From contig NZ_LT627735.1 in assembly GCF_900101765.1 (NCBI RefSeq), positions 2,511,501-2,575,500 of the forward strand: DNA of 64,000 nt, written 5' to 3'. This document shows, piece by piece, positions 1-9,126 of this stretch. The notes below the pieces were generated by a model that was not told where the DNA came from, did not search any database, and saw nothing but the letters and a program-made list of their open reading frames with translations. This DNA is from Nonlabens sp. Hel1_33_55. GTDB taxonomy: Bacteria; Bacteroidota; Bacteroidia; Flavobacteriales; Flavobacteriaceae. Numbering within the stretch: position 1 is the first letter of the stretch; every line of letters begins with the position of its first letter. The position numbers and the translations under genes are program-made.

Positions 1-237
1 TGAAACAGTGTCTACTATATGTTTCAAGGAATATTTATCCTGTACCGTACCGTCTGGTCTACCTAAGTGTGACATAAGCACAACATCGCCGCCATATTCT
101 AAAACATGTATAATCGTGTCCTTTGCAGCTTGTATGCGAGTTGTATCTGTAACCTCCAATTTTTCATTGAGTGGCACATTAAAATCTACTCTTATGAGAG
201 CCGTTTTATTTTCAAATGATATTTGATCTAAATTCAT
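1..237 (-). CDS. pgk: Phosphoglycerate kinase, N-terminal part (cut by window edge)
   Basis: The reverse strand reads open from ATG at 237 to the window edge, giving the first 79 residues. The start MNLDQISFENK leads into RVDFNVPL (about residues 16-23) and MSHLGRPDG (about 55-63), the two N-terminal substrate-binding motifs of phosphoglycerate kinase, which makes ATP from 1,3-bisphosphoglycerate in glycolysis. The rest of the gene lies outside the window. It is divergent from holB, with a TAnnTTTG element on its own strand at 261-268. Identity is firm from the motifs. Confidence 0.93.
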   Translation of the reverse strand, partial: MNLDQISFENKTALIRVDFNVPLNEKLEVTDTTRIQAAKDTIIHVLEYGGDVVLMSHLGRPDGTVQDKYSLKHIVDTVS

Positions 238-260
238 GTAAAGTCTTATTTAAGGTCTCA

Positions 261-268
261 CAAATATA
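261..268 (-). promoter_or_regulatory. -7 promoter element of pgk
   Basis: The reverse strand reads TATATTTG, matching the Bacteroidota -7 consensus TAnnTTTG, 23 nt before the pgk start. No clear -33 TTG is seen at the usual distance. Confidence 0.5.
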
Positions 269-300
269 ACCGATATGGCTCAACCTCCTTTCCAGACTTC

Positions 301-308
301 TATATTTG
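301..308 (+). promoter_or_regulatory. -7 promoter element of holB
   Basis: TATATTTG matches TAnnTTTG and ends only 4 nt before the holB ATG, so transcription would start at or next to the start codon (inferred leaderless mRNA). Confidence 0.5.
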
Positions 309-312
309 CATT

Positions 313-1440
313 ATGCAGGAGCACCAAATCATAGGGCTAGATCACCTCAAAAAACACTTACAAACTACGGTTGCAAATAATCGCATCGCGCATGCACAAT
401 TATTTGTGGGCCCATCTGGAAGCGGAGCATTGCCGCTCGCTCACTATTACGCAAACCTAATTTTATGTGGAAAAAGTGATGATAGCTGTAATAGAAGGGT
501 TCAAGATTTATCACATCCAGACCTTCACTTTGCATATCCTGTTGCAAGCACCTCAAAATCTTCTACCAAACCAGTTTCAGATGATTTTGCGGCTGACTGG
601 AGACAATTTATCCAGACCAATCCTTATGGTGCTATGGAAGATTGGTATCAGCTTGCAGATATTGAGAAAAAGTCCTGCGAGATTCGGGTTCATGAAGCAA
701 CTGATATAAGCCGTAAGCTAAGCTTGAAATCCTATGAAGGTGGTGCTAAAGTCTGCATCATTTGGGGTGCTGAGTTTCTAAATACAGCCGCGTCAAATAA
801 ACTGTTGAAGCTAATTGAAGAGCCACCATCAGGAACTGTGTTGATTCTCTTGACAGAAAATGAAAATTTGATCTTAAACACCATAAGATCCAGGTGCCAA
901 GTGCTTCACGTGCCTAAACTTGCTACTACCGCTATTGCGAAAGCGTTACAAAACGAAAAGCAGATTACCGAAAATCAAGCTTTCATCGCCGCAAGACAAG
1001 CCAACGGAAGTTATGGCCGCGCGTTAAAATTAGTAGATAATAAAAGTGAAGATGTGTTGTTTGAAGAATGGTTTGTCCATTGGGTACGCACCGCATTTAG
1101 CGCCAAAGGAAAACCGAGCGCGATCACTGGATTGATTGAATGGGCAGAAACCATTGCAGCCGTTAATAGAGAAACACAGAAACGCTTTTTAAATTTTGCC
1201 CTAGAACTTTTTAGACAGGCGATGTTGTTGAACTATAAAGCTGATAGCGCCGTTTATTTCGAAACTAAAACTGGTTTTGACCTTTCTAAATTCGCTGCGT
1301 TCATCGATGGACACCGATTGACAGAAATCAACGAAAGCCTAGAAACTGCCTTGATGCATATTGATAGAAATGCCAATGCAAAAATTGTGTTTACTGATTT
1401 AAGTATTGGAATGACTAAAACGCTACACAAAAAGGGTTAA
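313..1440 (+). CDS. holB: DNA polymerase III subunit delta'
   Basis: A 375-residue protein that starts with the clamp-loader AAA+ pattern (IIGLDHLKKHL, then FVGPSGSGALPLA at about 31-43). The Walker A lysine is replaced by alanine (GSGA), as expected for delta', which does not hydrolyse ATP. NKLLKLIEEPP and IRSRCQVLHVP are the typical central delta'/gamma motifs, including the SRC element. The zinc-finger region retains only two cysteines (about residues 52 and 58), so zinc binding is doubtful. It would act in loading the sliding clamp at the replication fork. The gene is divergent from pgk and its -7 element lies 4 nt before the ATG. Confidence 0.9.
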   Translation: MQEHQIIGLDHLKKHLQTTVANNRIAHAQLFVGPSGSGALPLAHYYANLILCGKSDDSCNRRVQDLSHPDLHFAYPVASTSKSSTKPVSDDFAADWRQFIQTNPYGAMEDWYQLADIEKKSCEIRVHEATDISRKLSLKSYEGGAKVCIIWGAEFLNTAASNKLLKLIEEPPSGTVLILLTENENLILNTIRSRCQVLHVPKLATTAIAKALQNEKQITENQAFIAARQANGSYGRALKLVDNKSEDVLFEEWFVHWVRTAFSAKGKPSAITGLIEWAETIAAVNRETQKRFLNFALELFRQAMLLNYKADSAVYFETKTGFDLSKFAAFIDGHRLTEINESLETALMHIDRNANAKIVFTDLSIGMTKTLHKKG

Positions 1441-1520
1441 TGTCGACAAACGGTGATATTTCGAATGGATATCACTGATATTCCATTTAACTGAATAGAT
1501 TTGCCCGAATAAAATCAAGA

Positions 1521-1928
1521 ATGGATCTTTCATACGTTGGCCCTATCATTATTTTGATCTTCTTGCTGATCACTTATATTATTTCAGCTTTTGAAAAGAT
1601 TCATGATTGGAAAGTTACCGAGGAGAGTTTCAAAAAAATGTATTCTGAAACGATCCTAGCAAAAATGATTGTTCCAGTCATTACTCTAATTGTCGCTTTT
1701 GAAATAATAATTGTTACTCTGGCCGCTTTAGGAATTTGGGACATTATAATTGAACAGAATTTTGAAGTCGCTACATTTTCCTTTTTGGCTTCTAGCATTC
1801 TGTGTTTATTTCTTCTGATAGGCTTACGACTCATCAATGATTATAGCGGCACATCCAGAATTGGGATTTACTTCTTAATTTCCATTTTCGGGCTATATTG
1901 GGTACAATCAATAGTTTCTATAGCTTAA
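1521..1928 (+). CDS. Small integral membrane protein, unknown function
   Basis: A 135-residue hydrophobic protein with about four membrane segments (roughly residues 5-24, 50-75, 80-102 and 110-132) and a short polar loop after the first (FEKIHDWKVTEESF). The layout is like DoxX-type four-helix membrane proteins, but I see no diagnostic motif, so no function is assigned. It stands alone, 80 nt after holB on the same strand and convergent with the methyltransferase gene. Confidence 0.7.
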   Translation: MDLSYVGPIIILIFLLITYIISAFEKIHDWKVTEESFKKMYSETILAKMIVPVITLIVAFEIIIVTLAALGIWDIIIEQNFEVATFSFLASSILCLFLLIGLRLINDYSGTSRIGIYFLISIFGLYWVQSIVSIA

Positions 1929-2044
1929 TTCAATACGATAAGCCTTGTTTATTAAAATTGGTGCGTTTTAAGCAATTCTGAAAGCGTTTTAAAGCAGATT
2001 GTTACTTATACCTAATTCTCACCTAAAAACCCTTGTCAAGCCGT

Positions 2045-2881
2045 TTATTTGAGCTTTTTGAGGATATAGATCCTCGAAGATGGCTCTGAAGTGATCAGAG
2101 CAGAAATATTTGAAACAAATCCAAGCCCTAATCCAGTAAGAAAAGGAATAGCCCATTTTTTGTAGCGTGCAGAAAGAATGGATACGTAAAAGCTGTCAAA
2201 CCACATGGGTTTATTTTCCAACAGCTGAAATTTTTCCTTCGTTATATTTATTACGCCGTTTTTATTGAAATGAAATAGATGTCTAGGGACATCATATCCT
2301 GCCCAGTAGTTCTTGAAAAGTCTTGCATCAAGGCTTTTAAAATTGGGTAAAGCAATTATTAAAATTCCATCATCTTCCAACATGGAATGAATCTCATCTA
2401 AATACTCCTTAGGATTTCGAACGTGTTCCAAAACATGGAACATCTGAATGACTTTATAAAAACTTTTATTCCGTACAGGTAAATGATCTAATAATCGAAC
2501 TCCTTTTTGATAAGCGATTTTTCTTGCTTGCTCATTAGGTTCAAAACCTTGAGCATCTAACCGTTCTTCAACTAAGTATTTAACAAGTTCTCCATTTCCT
2601 GCACCAATATCCAACACTTTTCCGCCTTGATCATATTTGGAAATGAGTTTGAATTTAGATTTGATGTTTAGCTTTCGCGCAAAGCGATATAATTTGGCGA
2701 ACAGAGAATTGTTAGAATCGTCGTGAGATAAGTATTCCTCTGAATCGTAATATTTATCCAACTCTTGCGGTTGCGGTGTCGTAATTAAAACGCCATGAAT
2801 CGATGTTTTACTAATATCAAACCGATGTTTGGTAAGAAAGTAATCGCGAGTTTCTAGATGTAAGTCGGCTTTTTTAATCAT
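2045..2881 (-). CDS. Class I SAM-dependent methyltransferase
   Basis: A 278-residue protein with SAM-binding motif I VLDIGAGNGE (about 89-98), an acidic motif II (GFEPNEQA) and the HVLEHVRNPKEYL / DGILIIALPN stretch typical of Methyltransf_23/UbiG-like enzymes. The C-terminal PRHLFHFNKNGV segment is common in methyltransferases linked to glycan or cell-surface biosynthesis. The substrate cannot be read from sequence. It directly follows mnmG: the mnmG stop and this start are separated by 14 nt that form most of an imperfect parS site, so its translation start lies next to a ParB-binding site. Confidence 0.85.
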   Translation of the reverse strand: MIKKADLHLETRDYFLTKHRFDISKTSIHGVLITTPQPQELDKYYDSEEYLSHDDSNNSLFAKLYRFARKLNIKSKFKLISKYDQGGKVLDIGAGNGELVKYLVEERLDAQGFEPNEQARKIAYQKGVRLLDHLPVRNKSFYKVIQMFHVLEHVRNPKEYLDEIHSMLEDDGILIIALPNFKSLDARLFKNYWAGYDVPRHLFHFNKNGVINITKEKFQLLENKPMWFDSFYVSILSARYKKWAIPFLTGLGLGFVSNISALITSEPSSRIYILKKLK

Positions 2882-2897
2882 TGTTTCACGTGAAACT
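2882..2897. other. parS-like centromere site (15/16)
   Basis: TGTTTCACGTGAAACT matches the universal bacterial parS palindrome TGTTTCACGTGAAACA at 15 of 16 positions. It sits between the mnmG stop and the methyltransferase start. parS binds ParB to segregate the chromosome origin region. Confidence 0.8.
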
Positions 2898-4767
2898 ATC
2901 GGCCCATATGCACCAATAAAACAGAAATATCGTTAGGGTTAACTCCAGAAATTCTAGAAGCTTGAGATATAGTAACCGGCTGAACCGCTTTTAGCTTCTG
3001 CCTTGCTTCAATAGATATCGATTGTATTTTACTAAAATCGAAGTTCTCAGGAATTTTTATGTCTTCAAGGCGATTAAGCTTATCTGCGTTTTCTTTTTCC
3101 TTATTGATATATCCAGAATATTTTACCTGGACTTCTACCTGTTCCAGAATATCCTCATTAAGATTATTATCCTGAATATACTTTTCAACTTCATCAAACC
3201 TGCGTAGATCTTCCATGCCTATTTGAGGTCTAGCAAACACCTTAAATAATTTATCATCTTGAGTTACTGTAGCAGAATTCTTCTCTTCCAAAAGCTCATT
3301 CATTTCTGGATAACTATAACTAGTATTCCTGAAAAACTGAATCATCTTCTCAGTCTCTTCTTTCTTGCGTTCCACTTTCTTCAGGCGATCCTCACCTACT
3401 ATTCCTAGTTCAAAGGCGGCTGGTGTAAGACGTAAATCTGCATTATCTTGTCTCAAAAGAGTTCGATATTCTGCTCTAGAGGTAAACATTCGGTAAGGCT
3501 CTTCAGTTCCTTTGGTGATGAGGTCATCTATAAGAACGCCAATGTAAGCATCGTCTCTGCGAAGTATGAAAGCTTCTTCTTCGTTGATTTTTCTAACCGC
3601 ATTAATACCGGCCATCATTCCTTGAGAAGCAGCTTCTTCATAACCTGTTGTTCCATTTATCTGGCCAGCAAAATATAAGTTCTCCACAAGCTTCGTTTCC
3701 AACGTATGTTTTAATTGTGTAGGCGGAAAATAATCATACTCAATGGCGTATCCTGGACGGAAAAATTTCACTTTCTCAAATCCAACTACAGATCTCAACG
3801 CCTTGAACTGGACATCTTCCGGTAGCGATGTGCTAAAGCCATTCACATAAACCTCGACGGTATCCCAACCTTCTGGCTCAATGAACATCTGGTGACGGTC
3901 CTTAGTGGCAAAACGGTCAATTTTATCTTCTATGGATGGACAATAGCGAGGCCCAACTGACTTAATTCTACCATTAAACATAGGGCTGCGGTCAAATCCT
4001 TCACGCAATAAATCGTGAACTAAAGGACTCGTATAAGTCATGTGACAATCCCGCTGATGGCTCAACTTACTTGAACGATTTGTATAACTGAATTTAGAAA
4101 CCTCATCATCGCCAGGTTGAGGCATCATTTTAGAATAGTCTAAAGAACGACCGTCCACTCGTGGTGGAGTTCCGGTTTTCATTCTTCCTGATTCAAAACC
4201 TAGATCTATCAGTTGTTCTGTAATTCCTGTACTATTTCTTTCTCCTGCTCTACCGCCGCCAAATTGTTTTTCACCAATATGAATTAATCCGTTTAGAAAA
4301 GTTCCGTTAGTTAATACAACAGCCTTGGCCCTAATCTCTAAACCTAACGAAGATTTGACGCCAGCTATTTTACCGTTTTCAACGATAAGACCGCTTATCA
4401 TTTCCTGATAAAAATCCAGCGTTGGAATCGCTTCTAGTTCCTTTCTCCACTCTTCTGCAAAGCGCATGCGATCATTCTGTGTTCTAGGCGACCACATTGC
4501 GGGACCTTTGGATTTATTAAGCATCTTGAACTGGATAGCGCTTTTGTCGCTTACGATACCGCTCAAACCGCCCAAGGCGTCGATTTCTCTTACAATCTGA
4601 CCTTTTGCAATACCACCCATAGCAGGATTACAAGACATTTGACCAATTGTTTGTAGATTCATGGTGACCAATAACGTTGATGCTCCCATATGGGCCGCAA
4701 CGGCAGCAGCCTCGCTACCAGCGTGACCCGCACCAACTACTATTACATCATATTTATCTTGGAACAT
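2896..4767 (-). CDS. mnmG: tRNA uridine-5-carboxymethylaminomethyl modification enzyme MnmG (GidA)
   Basis: A 623-residue protein, the usual length for the family. It has the N-terminal FAD-binding motif VVGAGHAGSEAA (about 10-21), the signatures GIAKGQIVREIDALGG and TGTPPRVDG, the second dinucleotide region with GQINGTTGYEEAASQG, and the C-terminal helical domain ending SRISGVNPNDISVLL. With MnmE it modifies the wobble uridine of certain tRNAs using FAD, NADH and folate. It is flanked on both sides by parS sites. mnmG lies near the replication origin in many bacteria, which agrees with that. Confidence 0.97.
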   Translation of the reverse strand: MFQDKYDVIVVGAGHAGSEAAAVAAHMGASTLLVTMNLQTIGQMSCNPAMGGIAKGQIVREIDALGGLSGIVSDKSAIQFKMLNKSKGPAMWSPRTQNDRMRFAEEWRKELEAIPTLDFYQEMISGLIVENGKIAGVKSSLGLEIRAKAVVLTNGTFLNGLIHIGEKQFGGGRAGERNSTGITEQLIDLGFESGRMKTGTPPRVDGRSLDYSKMMPQPGDDEVSKFSYTNRSSKLSHQRDCHMTYTSPLVHDLLREGFDRSPMFNGRIKSVGPRYCPSIEDKIDRFATKDRHQMFIEPEGWDTVEVYVNGFSTSLPEDVQFKALRSVVGFEKVKFFRPGYAIEYDYFPPTQLKHTLETKLVENLYFAGQINGTTGYEEAASQGMMAGINAVRKINEEEAFILRRDDAYIGVLIDDLITKGTEEPYRMFTSRAEYRTLLRQDNADLRLTPAAFELGIVGEDRLKKVERKKEETEKMIQFFRNTSYSYPEMNELLEEKNSATVTQDDKLFKVFARPQIGMEDLRRFDEVEKYIQDNNLNEDILEQVEVQVKYSGYINKEKENADKLNRLEDIKIPENFDFSKIQSISIEARQKLKAVQPVTISQASRISGVNPNDISVLLVHMGR

Positions 4768-4769
4768 AT

Positions 4770-5189
4770 CTATTGTTTCACGTGAAACATTTCGAGAGAC
4801 TGATCTTCTAGACCTCTCATTATTTGCTTTTCTTCGTCGGTTTGATCACCAAAACCCATCATATGTAATAAACCATGACTCATAACACGCCGTAATTCAA
4901 CTTGAAAATCTTGGTCTAAATCGGCAGCGTTTTCCTTTACACGATCAATGCTTATATAAATTTCACCCTCTAAAACGGAATCAGTACCATAATCAAAGGT
5001 GATAATATCGGTATATGTATCATGATCCAAATGCTTCAGATTTATCGAATGAACATAATCATCATCACAAAATACATAGCCCAAGGAATCGATAGTTGCA
5101 TCGTAGTGATCAGCTAAACGAGATAACCAATCGACATACACTACTTCGTTATCCAAATCGAATTCAGTCTGAAAAGAAAATTCAATCAT
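4770..5189 (-). CDS. ybeY: Endoribonuclease YbeY, 16S rRNA maturation factor
   Basis: A 139-residue protein with the UPF0054 core: DDDYVHSINLKHLDHDTYTDIITF, then the metal-binding helix SHGLLHMMGFGD (about 104-115). The usual third zinc ligand of HGxLHLxGYDH is an aspartate here (D115). YbeY acts in 16S rRNA 3' maturation and ribosome quality control. The start overlaps the end of the DUF4175 gene by 8 nt, so the two are probably translated together. The last five residues are encoded by a perfect parS site. Confidence 0.92.
   Translation of the reverse strand: MIEFSFQTEFDLDNEVVYVDWLSRLADHYDATIDSLGYVFCDDDYVHSINLKHLDHDTYTDIITFDYGTDSVLEGEIYISIDRVKENAADLDQDFQVELRRVMSHGLLHMMGFGDQTDEEKQIMRGLEDQSLEMFHVKQ
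4774..4789. other. parS centromere site (perfect 16-mer)
   Basis: TGTTTCACGTGAAACA is an exact match to the conserved parS palindrome bound by ParB. It lies in the 3' end of ybeY, where it encodes the last residues F-H-V-K-Q, and ends a few bases before the mnmG start. Confidence 0.93.
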
Positions 5190-8100
5190 CTGTCTTAAAG
5201 TATTCCTTAACCTTAGTGCGGTATTGAGGCTGCAAAGGTAATACTTGTCTATTGAGAATTTCTTTATTATTGAAGTAACGTTTGATCAGCTCTGGATCCA
5301 TGTTCAACGGATTGTTGAACTGATTAAAATTGGTTTCTGATTGTCGTTGTTGTTCTTCACCTTGTTCTGCATTAGCATCTTTCAATTTAAGAAGATCATG
5401 AATAATTTCGCTCATTTGTTGTTGCACTTCTCTATTAAAACCTTGGTCTAGAAGCTTGCGCTCCACACCTTTCATGGCACCACTTATTTCATCCACCTTT
5501 TGTTGCATGCCTTCCTTGATAAGCATATCCTCTAACTGATTGCGTAATTCTTGTTGTTGCTTGAAGATGTCATAGATACGACGGCTTTCCTCTTCACTTT
5601 CCCGATAAGAATTCTCTTCATTACCATCTCCATCATTGGAACCATTGCCAGGACTTTGACCATTGCCGGACTTACCCTTGTTGCCTTGATTTCCTGATTC
5701 ACCATTGTTGCCGTCCTTGCCGGCTTTACCATTTTCTCCATCGCCATCATTACCTTGGCCTGATTGACCATTCTGACCAGACTTACCGTTGGCACCTTGT
5801 TGTCCTGAGCTGCCTCGTTTTCCGTTCTTACCAGATTCGCCAGCTTCACCACTTTCACCAGGCTTTCCTGCACCTGGCTTCTGGCCTTGTTGACCGGACT
5901 TACCTTCTTTTCCTTCCTTTCCTTCGTCACCGTCTTCGCCTTCCTCGCCGTCTTTTTTCAAACTTTCCTGCTTTTTGATTAAGTCTGGAAGTTGAAAACC
6001 TGCGCCTTGGCCTGATTTATTAGGCTTACCAGAGGAAATATCAGGGTTATTTGCACTATCCAATGCACTACTTAGCAATAACGCCAATTTGTTAGCGCCA
6101 CCCAATGTTGTTTGTTGGGATACCTGTCCTTGGTTCAAATTGAACTCTGCTAGTTGTTCCATCGATTTCTCCATGAAATAATAAATGTCAACTACTTCTT
6201 CATTGATTTCTTTCCCTAAATCTGCATTGCGAGAAGAAAGAGCAAATAAACTATCGTCCACATGCTTGAAGGCAAGTTCTAACTCTTTTTGTGATCTTAA
6301 ACTTTTTCCCAGTTTAGGACTATTGGTCTTCATGGCCTTGACAGACTCCAACACCGTTTCCTGCGACTGAGAGAATAACACCAAATTATCGAGAATTTGA
6401 CGAAGCATCTCCAAATCTTCCTCCATTTGCTCGCCTTCCATGGATTGCATATTCTGTTCCATCGCGGCAGCCTGCTTCTTCATTTTATCAGCCGCTGACT
6501 TTTGCTTAGGTTTAGCTTGTTTAGAATCATTATTCATAAGTGACTCACTAGCTTGTTCTTGCTCTGATTTTATGTCGTCACTCTCTTGAGGATCAAAATC
6601 AAGATCCATGGGTTTTTTCAAGTCATTGTTCTCCTTTTCTAGATCACGTAATTCCTTTTCCCAATTCATATAATCTTCATTGAGCTTCTTCTGATCCTCT
6701 TGTTTGTTGTCTATACCATCTTTTTGCGATTGTTCCTCTTGCTCTGCGGCGATCTCTTGGAGCTTACGGCCTAATTGCTCATATTTTTGCGAGACATAAT
6801 ACCGCTTTGTCAATTCCAGAAGCTGTTTAAGGCTGCGTTGTTGTTCTCTGGTTTTATTTTGTGATTTCTCTAATTGCTCCTGAAGTTCTTCCTTTGAAAT
6901 CTTGTCTTGGTATTCTTCAATTTGCTTAAGTAATTCTTCATTCTTCTTGGACTCTGCTGCAGTTTCCTGCAAACGTTCTTGAAGTTTGGCTTTCTTAGGA
7001 TCATCCTGAGGAGCAGTTTTGTCCAGTTGGTTTTCCAATCGGTTTAGTTGCTTGCGTATTTCCTGCTCTTTTTTTTGCTGATTCTTTACCGCTTGATCCA
7101 GTTTGCGCTTATCATTAAAACTGCGAGCATCCTTCTCGATTTGATCTTGAGATAATTCCTTGATAAGATTTTGTTCCTTCTGTTGCTCTTTCAATGCTTT
7201 TTCAAGGTTAGAAAGTGATTCCTTTTGTTCTTTCAGCTGCAGGTCTTCCTCTTCATCAACAGATGCTTTATTATAGGAATAAACCTCTGATTTAGTCGAT
7301 TTGAATGCATTTACCGCATCATTATCAATGACTTCAAAGTAAAAGCTATAACTGTTTCCAGGTTCTAAAAGTAGATTGGAAGGAAATGCTCTTACAAACT
7401 GCTGATAAGTACCGCCAGTATTAGGTAAAGCAACTACAGTTTTGTTAGTAGTGTCCTCGTTCTTGTAGTAGACCAATTGTAGCTTGCGTATACCATAGTC
7501 GTCCGCTGCCTGACCTTTAAAATACATGATGCGATCATCAATAGAATCACGCTTCATCTCCATAGAAAGTTCAGGAAACTCGTCTGCGATCACCTCAATT
7601 TTGAAATCCAATTGTTCGTGATCTCTGACGTTATTATTGGAAGTCACAATGGAGTAAGGAAGTGGTTGAGATATCGCTTTCGCGAAAGCGAACAATCCAC
7701 CAGCCTCACTACTAAAATTAGTATTCTTATCCGCAGTTCTAAATTGAACCAAATCAGTCGCAGATGTATTGACTTTCCACGTAATATTGGTTCCCTGCGG
7801 TACAAGCGCATTTCCCGTACTCTTTAAAACCTCGTCCCTCTTACCCGTATATGCTGGATAGTCCAGTTCCAACTCAAACCCTTGTATGGTGGGAACTTTA
7901 TCTACATTGAGGATGTAATCGACGCTACGCACCTCATTGGCAACTAGATAAAATGGAATGTTAGTAACTGGTCTCTCAAATGTATAGGTGTAAGTCTCTA
8001 GATCTTGTTGATTGAGATACATCGTTTGCCCGTCGACCACAATAGAGGCATTTTCTGGCAAACGATTGCCACTTACCTTGATATTCAACTCAAACGGTGC

Positions 8101-8724
8101 ATTTTCAAGAGCATTTAAATCGTTATTAATAACCTCAAAGAAAAAAGGAGCCGGCGGAATGTAATCTGTCTTATAATCTGCTACTCTAGAGGCACTTTCA
8201 ATAACATCATTGTTCCCTGTAGCGATGAGCGCACCAATAATCAGAACAGGAATCGCTAGGTATTTAAGGTATTGCTTATTGTTCTTGAAATCAATCGCCA
8301 TACTAAAAGGTATAGGCTTCAAGTCTTCACTTTTCTGATTAATACTGGCCCAGGTCAACTCATCATCACCGCCAGTGGCGTGCAATTGCAACACATTGAC
8401 CAACTTATCTGAAACCTCTGGAAAATGATTCCCAATGATCTCGCTCGCATCTCTAAAATCAATTCCAGAAAAGAGTTTTACAAGCCTAGCCACAGGAATC
8501 GCCACAAACTTGAAAAGCAATCCTAACTCTACCGCGATAAATGACCAGAACAAAATCGTGCGTCCCAACTTACTAAGCCAGAAAAAATATTCAATCACAG
8601 AAACGGTAATGAAATACAGCAACCCAATCGCCAAAAACAGAATAACGCCACGAATCAATTCATTCACATAGTATTTGCGAATGAAGCGGTTCAGCTTTTG
8701 TTCTATGATTTGGAAATTGGTCAT
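5182..8724 (-). CDS. DUF4175 family giant membrane protein
   Basis: A 1180-residue protein. Two membrane segments lie near the N terminus (about 20-70) and one at about 150-165. A beta-rich middle (about 200-480) is followed by a very long charged, Gln/Glu/Lys-rich coiled coil (about 490-780). A collagen-like Gly-X-Y segment (about 925-1035, many GKxG, GQxG and GESG triplets) precedes a helical C-terminal tail. This matches the Bacteroidota DUF4175 family, which often sits beside ybeY; no function is established that I know of. The gene carries one copy of the repeated palindrome at 7675-7690, read as FAFAKAIS. Confidence 0.85.
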   Translation of the reverse strand: MTNFQIIEQKLNRFIRKYYVNELIRGVILFLAIGLLYFITVSVIEYFFWLSKLGRTILFWSFIAVELGLLFKFVAIPVARLVKLFSGIDFRDASEIIGNHFPEVSDKLVNVLQLHATGGDDELTWASINQKSEDLKPIPFSMAIDFKNNKQYLKYLAIPVLIIGALIATGNNDVIESASRVADYKTDYIPPAPFFFEVINNDLNALENAPFELNIKVSGNRLPENASIVVDGQTMYLNQQDLETYTYTFERPVTNIPFYLVANEVRSVDYILNVDKVPTIQGFELELDYPAYTGKRDEVLKSTGNALVPQGTNITWKVNTSATDLVQFRTADKNTNFSSEAGGLFAFAKAISQPLPYSIVTSNNNVRDHEQLDFKIEVIADEFPELSMEMKRDSIDDRIMYFKGQAADDYGIRKLQLVYYKNEDTTNKTVVALPNTGGTYQQFVRAFPSNLLLEPGNSYSFYFEVIDNDAVNAFKSTKSEVYSYNKASVDEEEDLQLKEQKESLSNLEKALKEQQKEQNLIKELSQDQIEKDARSFNDKRKLDQAVKNQQKKEQEIRKQLNRLENQLDKTAPQDDPKKAKLQERLQETAAESKKNEELLKQIEEYQDKISKEELQEQLEKSQNKTREQQRSLKQLLELTKRYYVSQKYEQLGRKLQEIAAEQEEQSQKDGIDNKQEDQKKLNEDYMNWEKELRDLEKENNDLKKPMDLDFDPQESDDIKSEQEQASESLMNNDSKQAKPKQKSAADKMKKQAAAMEQNMQSMEGEQMEEDLEMLRQILDNLVLFSQSQETVLESVKAMKTNSPKLGKSLRSQKELELAFKHVDDSLFALSSRNADLGKEINEEVVDIYYFMEKSMEQLAEFNLNQGQVSQQTTLGGANKLALLLSSALDSANNPDISSGKPNKSGQGAGFQLPDLIKKQESLKKDGEEGEDGDEGKEGKEGKSGQQGQKPGAGKPGESGEAGESGKNGKRGSSGQQGANGKSGQNGQSGQGNDGDGENGKAGKDGNNGESGNQGNKGKSGNGQSPGNGSNDGDGNEENSYRESEEESRRIYDIFKQQQELRNQLEDMLIKEGMQQKVDEISGAMKGVERKLLDQGFNREVQQQMSEIIHDLLKLKDANAEQGEEQQRQSETNFNQFNNPLNMDPELIKRYFNNKEILNRQVLPLQPQYRTKVKEYFKTDD
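7675..7690. repeat. Iterated palindrome copy 1 (inside the DUF4175 gene)
   Basis: CGCTTTCGCGAAAGCG, perfect 16-bp palindrome, read A-F-A-K-A by the gene. Confidence 0.95.
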
Positions 8725-8774
8725 TGACAGATATCTAGCTTATAATTAGAAACGACTAAAAATACTATTTATTT

Positions 8775-8872
8775 GAGCGTGACCCTTAGGGGTCGCGCTA
8801 TTCGCTTCAATCTTTTCTTGACATGCTAAAGGCAATCTCAAAAAAAGGATTTCCGCTACTATCGCTCACGCG
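8775..8872 (+). repeat. Interspersed intergenic repeat, copy 1
   Basis: Starts GAGCGTGACCC, has an internal TCAAAAAAAGGATTTCCGCT block and ends near CTCACGCG. The same order of blocks (GGGCGTgacc / gtcaggct / AAAGGATTTcc / taacGC) is seen at 10752-10870, 21637-21750, 33517-33616 and 34613-34734. Confidence 0.6.
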
Positions 8873-9095
8873 TTTACCCAGTTTCGGATTTACGGGAATT
8901 AGAGCGGGAATTCGGGAAGTATCATCACAAAGACAATACCGTTTCGTTAACTCACTTATGAAATTACCTTAACAAATAAGACGAAGACATTTTTCTCAAA
9001 ACGCCGTAAATTTTTTTGACGTGAATATTTAGTAACTCTAACAATACCCTAACATCAATCACTGCTTATAACTTCTTCACACCACAAGCAATCCC

Positions 9096-9103
9096 TATCT
9101 TTG
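9096..9103 (+). promoter_or_regulatory. -7 promoter element of gltX
   Basis: TATCTTTG matches TAnnTTTG, 23 nt before the gltX ATG. Confidence 0.55.
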
Positions 9104-9126
9104 CCACCTCAAAAATTGCCTAAGTT

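Larger units (their letters stand above)
8725..9126. other. Intergenic region before gltX
   Basis: About 400 nt without a gene between the divergent DUF4175 and gltX genes. It contains one copy of the intergenic repeat family (8775-8872), an AT-rich stretch and the gltX promoter element. No RNA gene is seen. Confidence 0.7.

Noticed and set aside
365..556. Antisense and shifted open frames over holB, mnmG, glnS, rnr, lepA and other long genes
   Set aside because: They lie fully inside genes with strong family signatures and have no recognisable domains or promoters of their own.
5532..5930. A 132-residue open frame over the Gly-rich region of the DUF4175 gene
   Set aside because: It is the same-strand shifted frame of the repetitive Gly-X-Y coding DNA; its composition is an artefact of that repeat.
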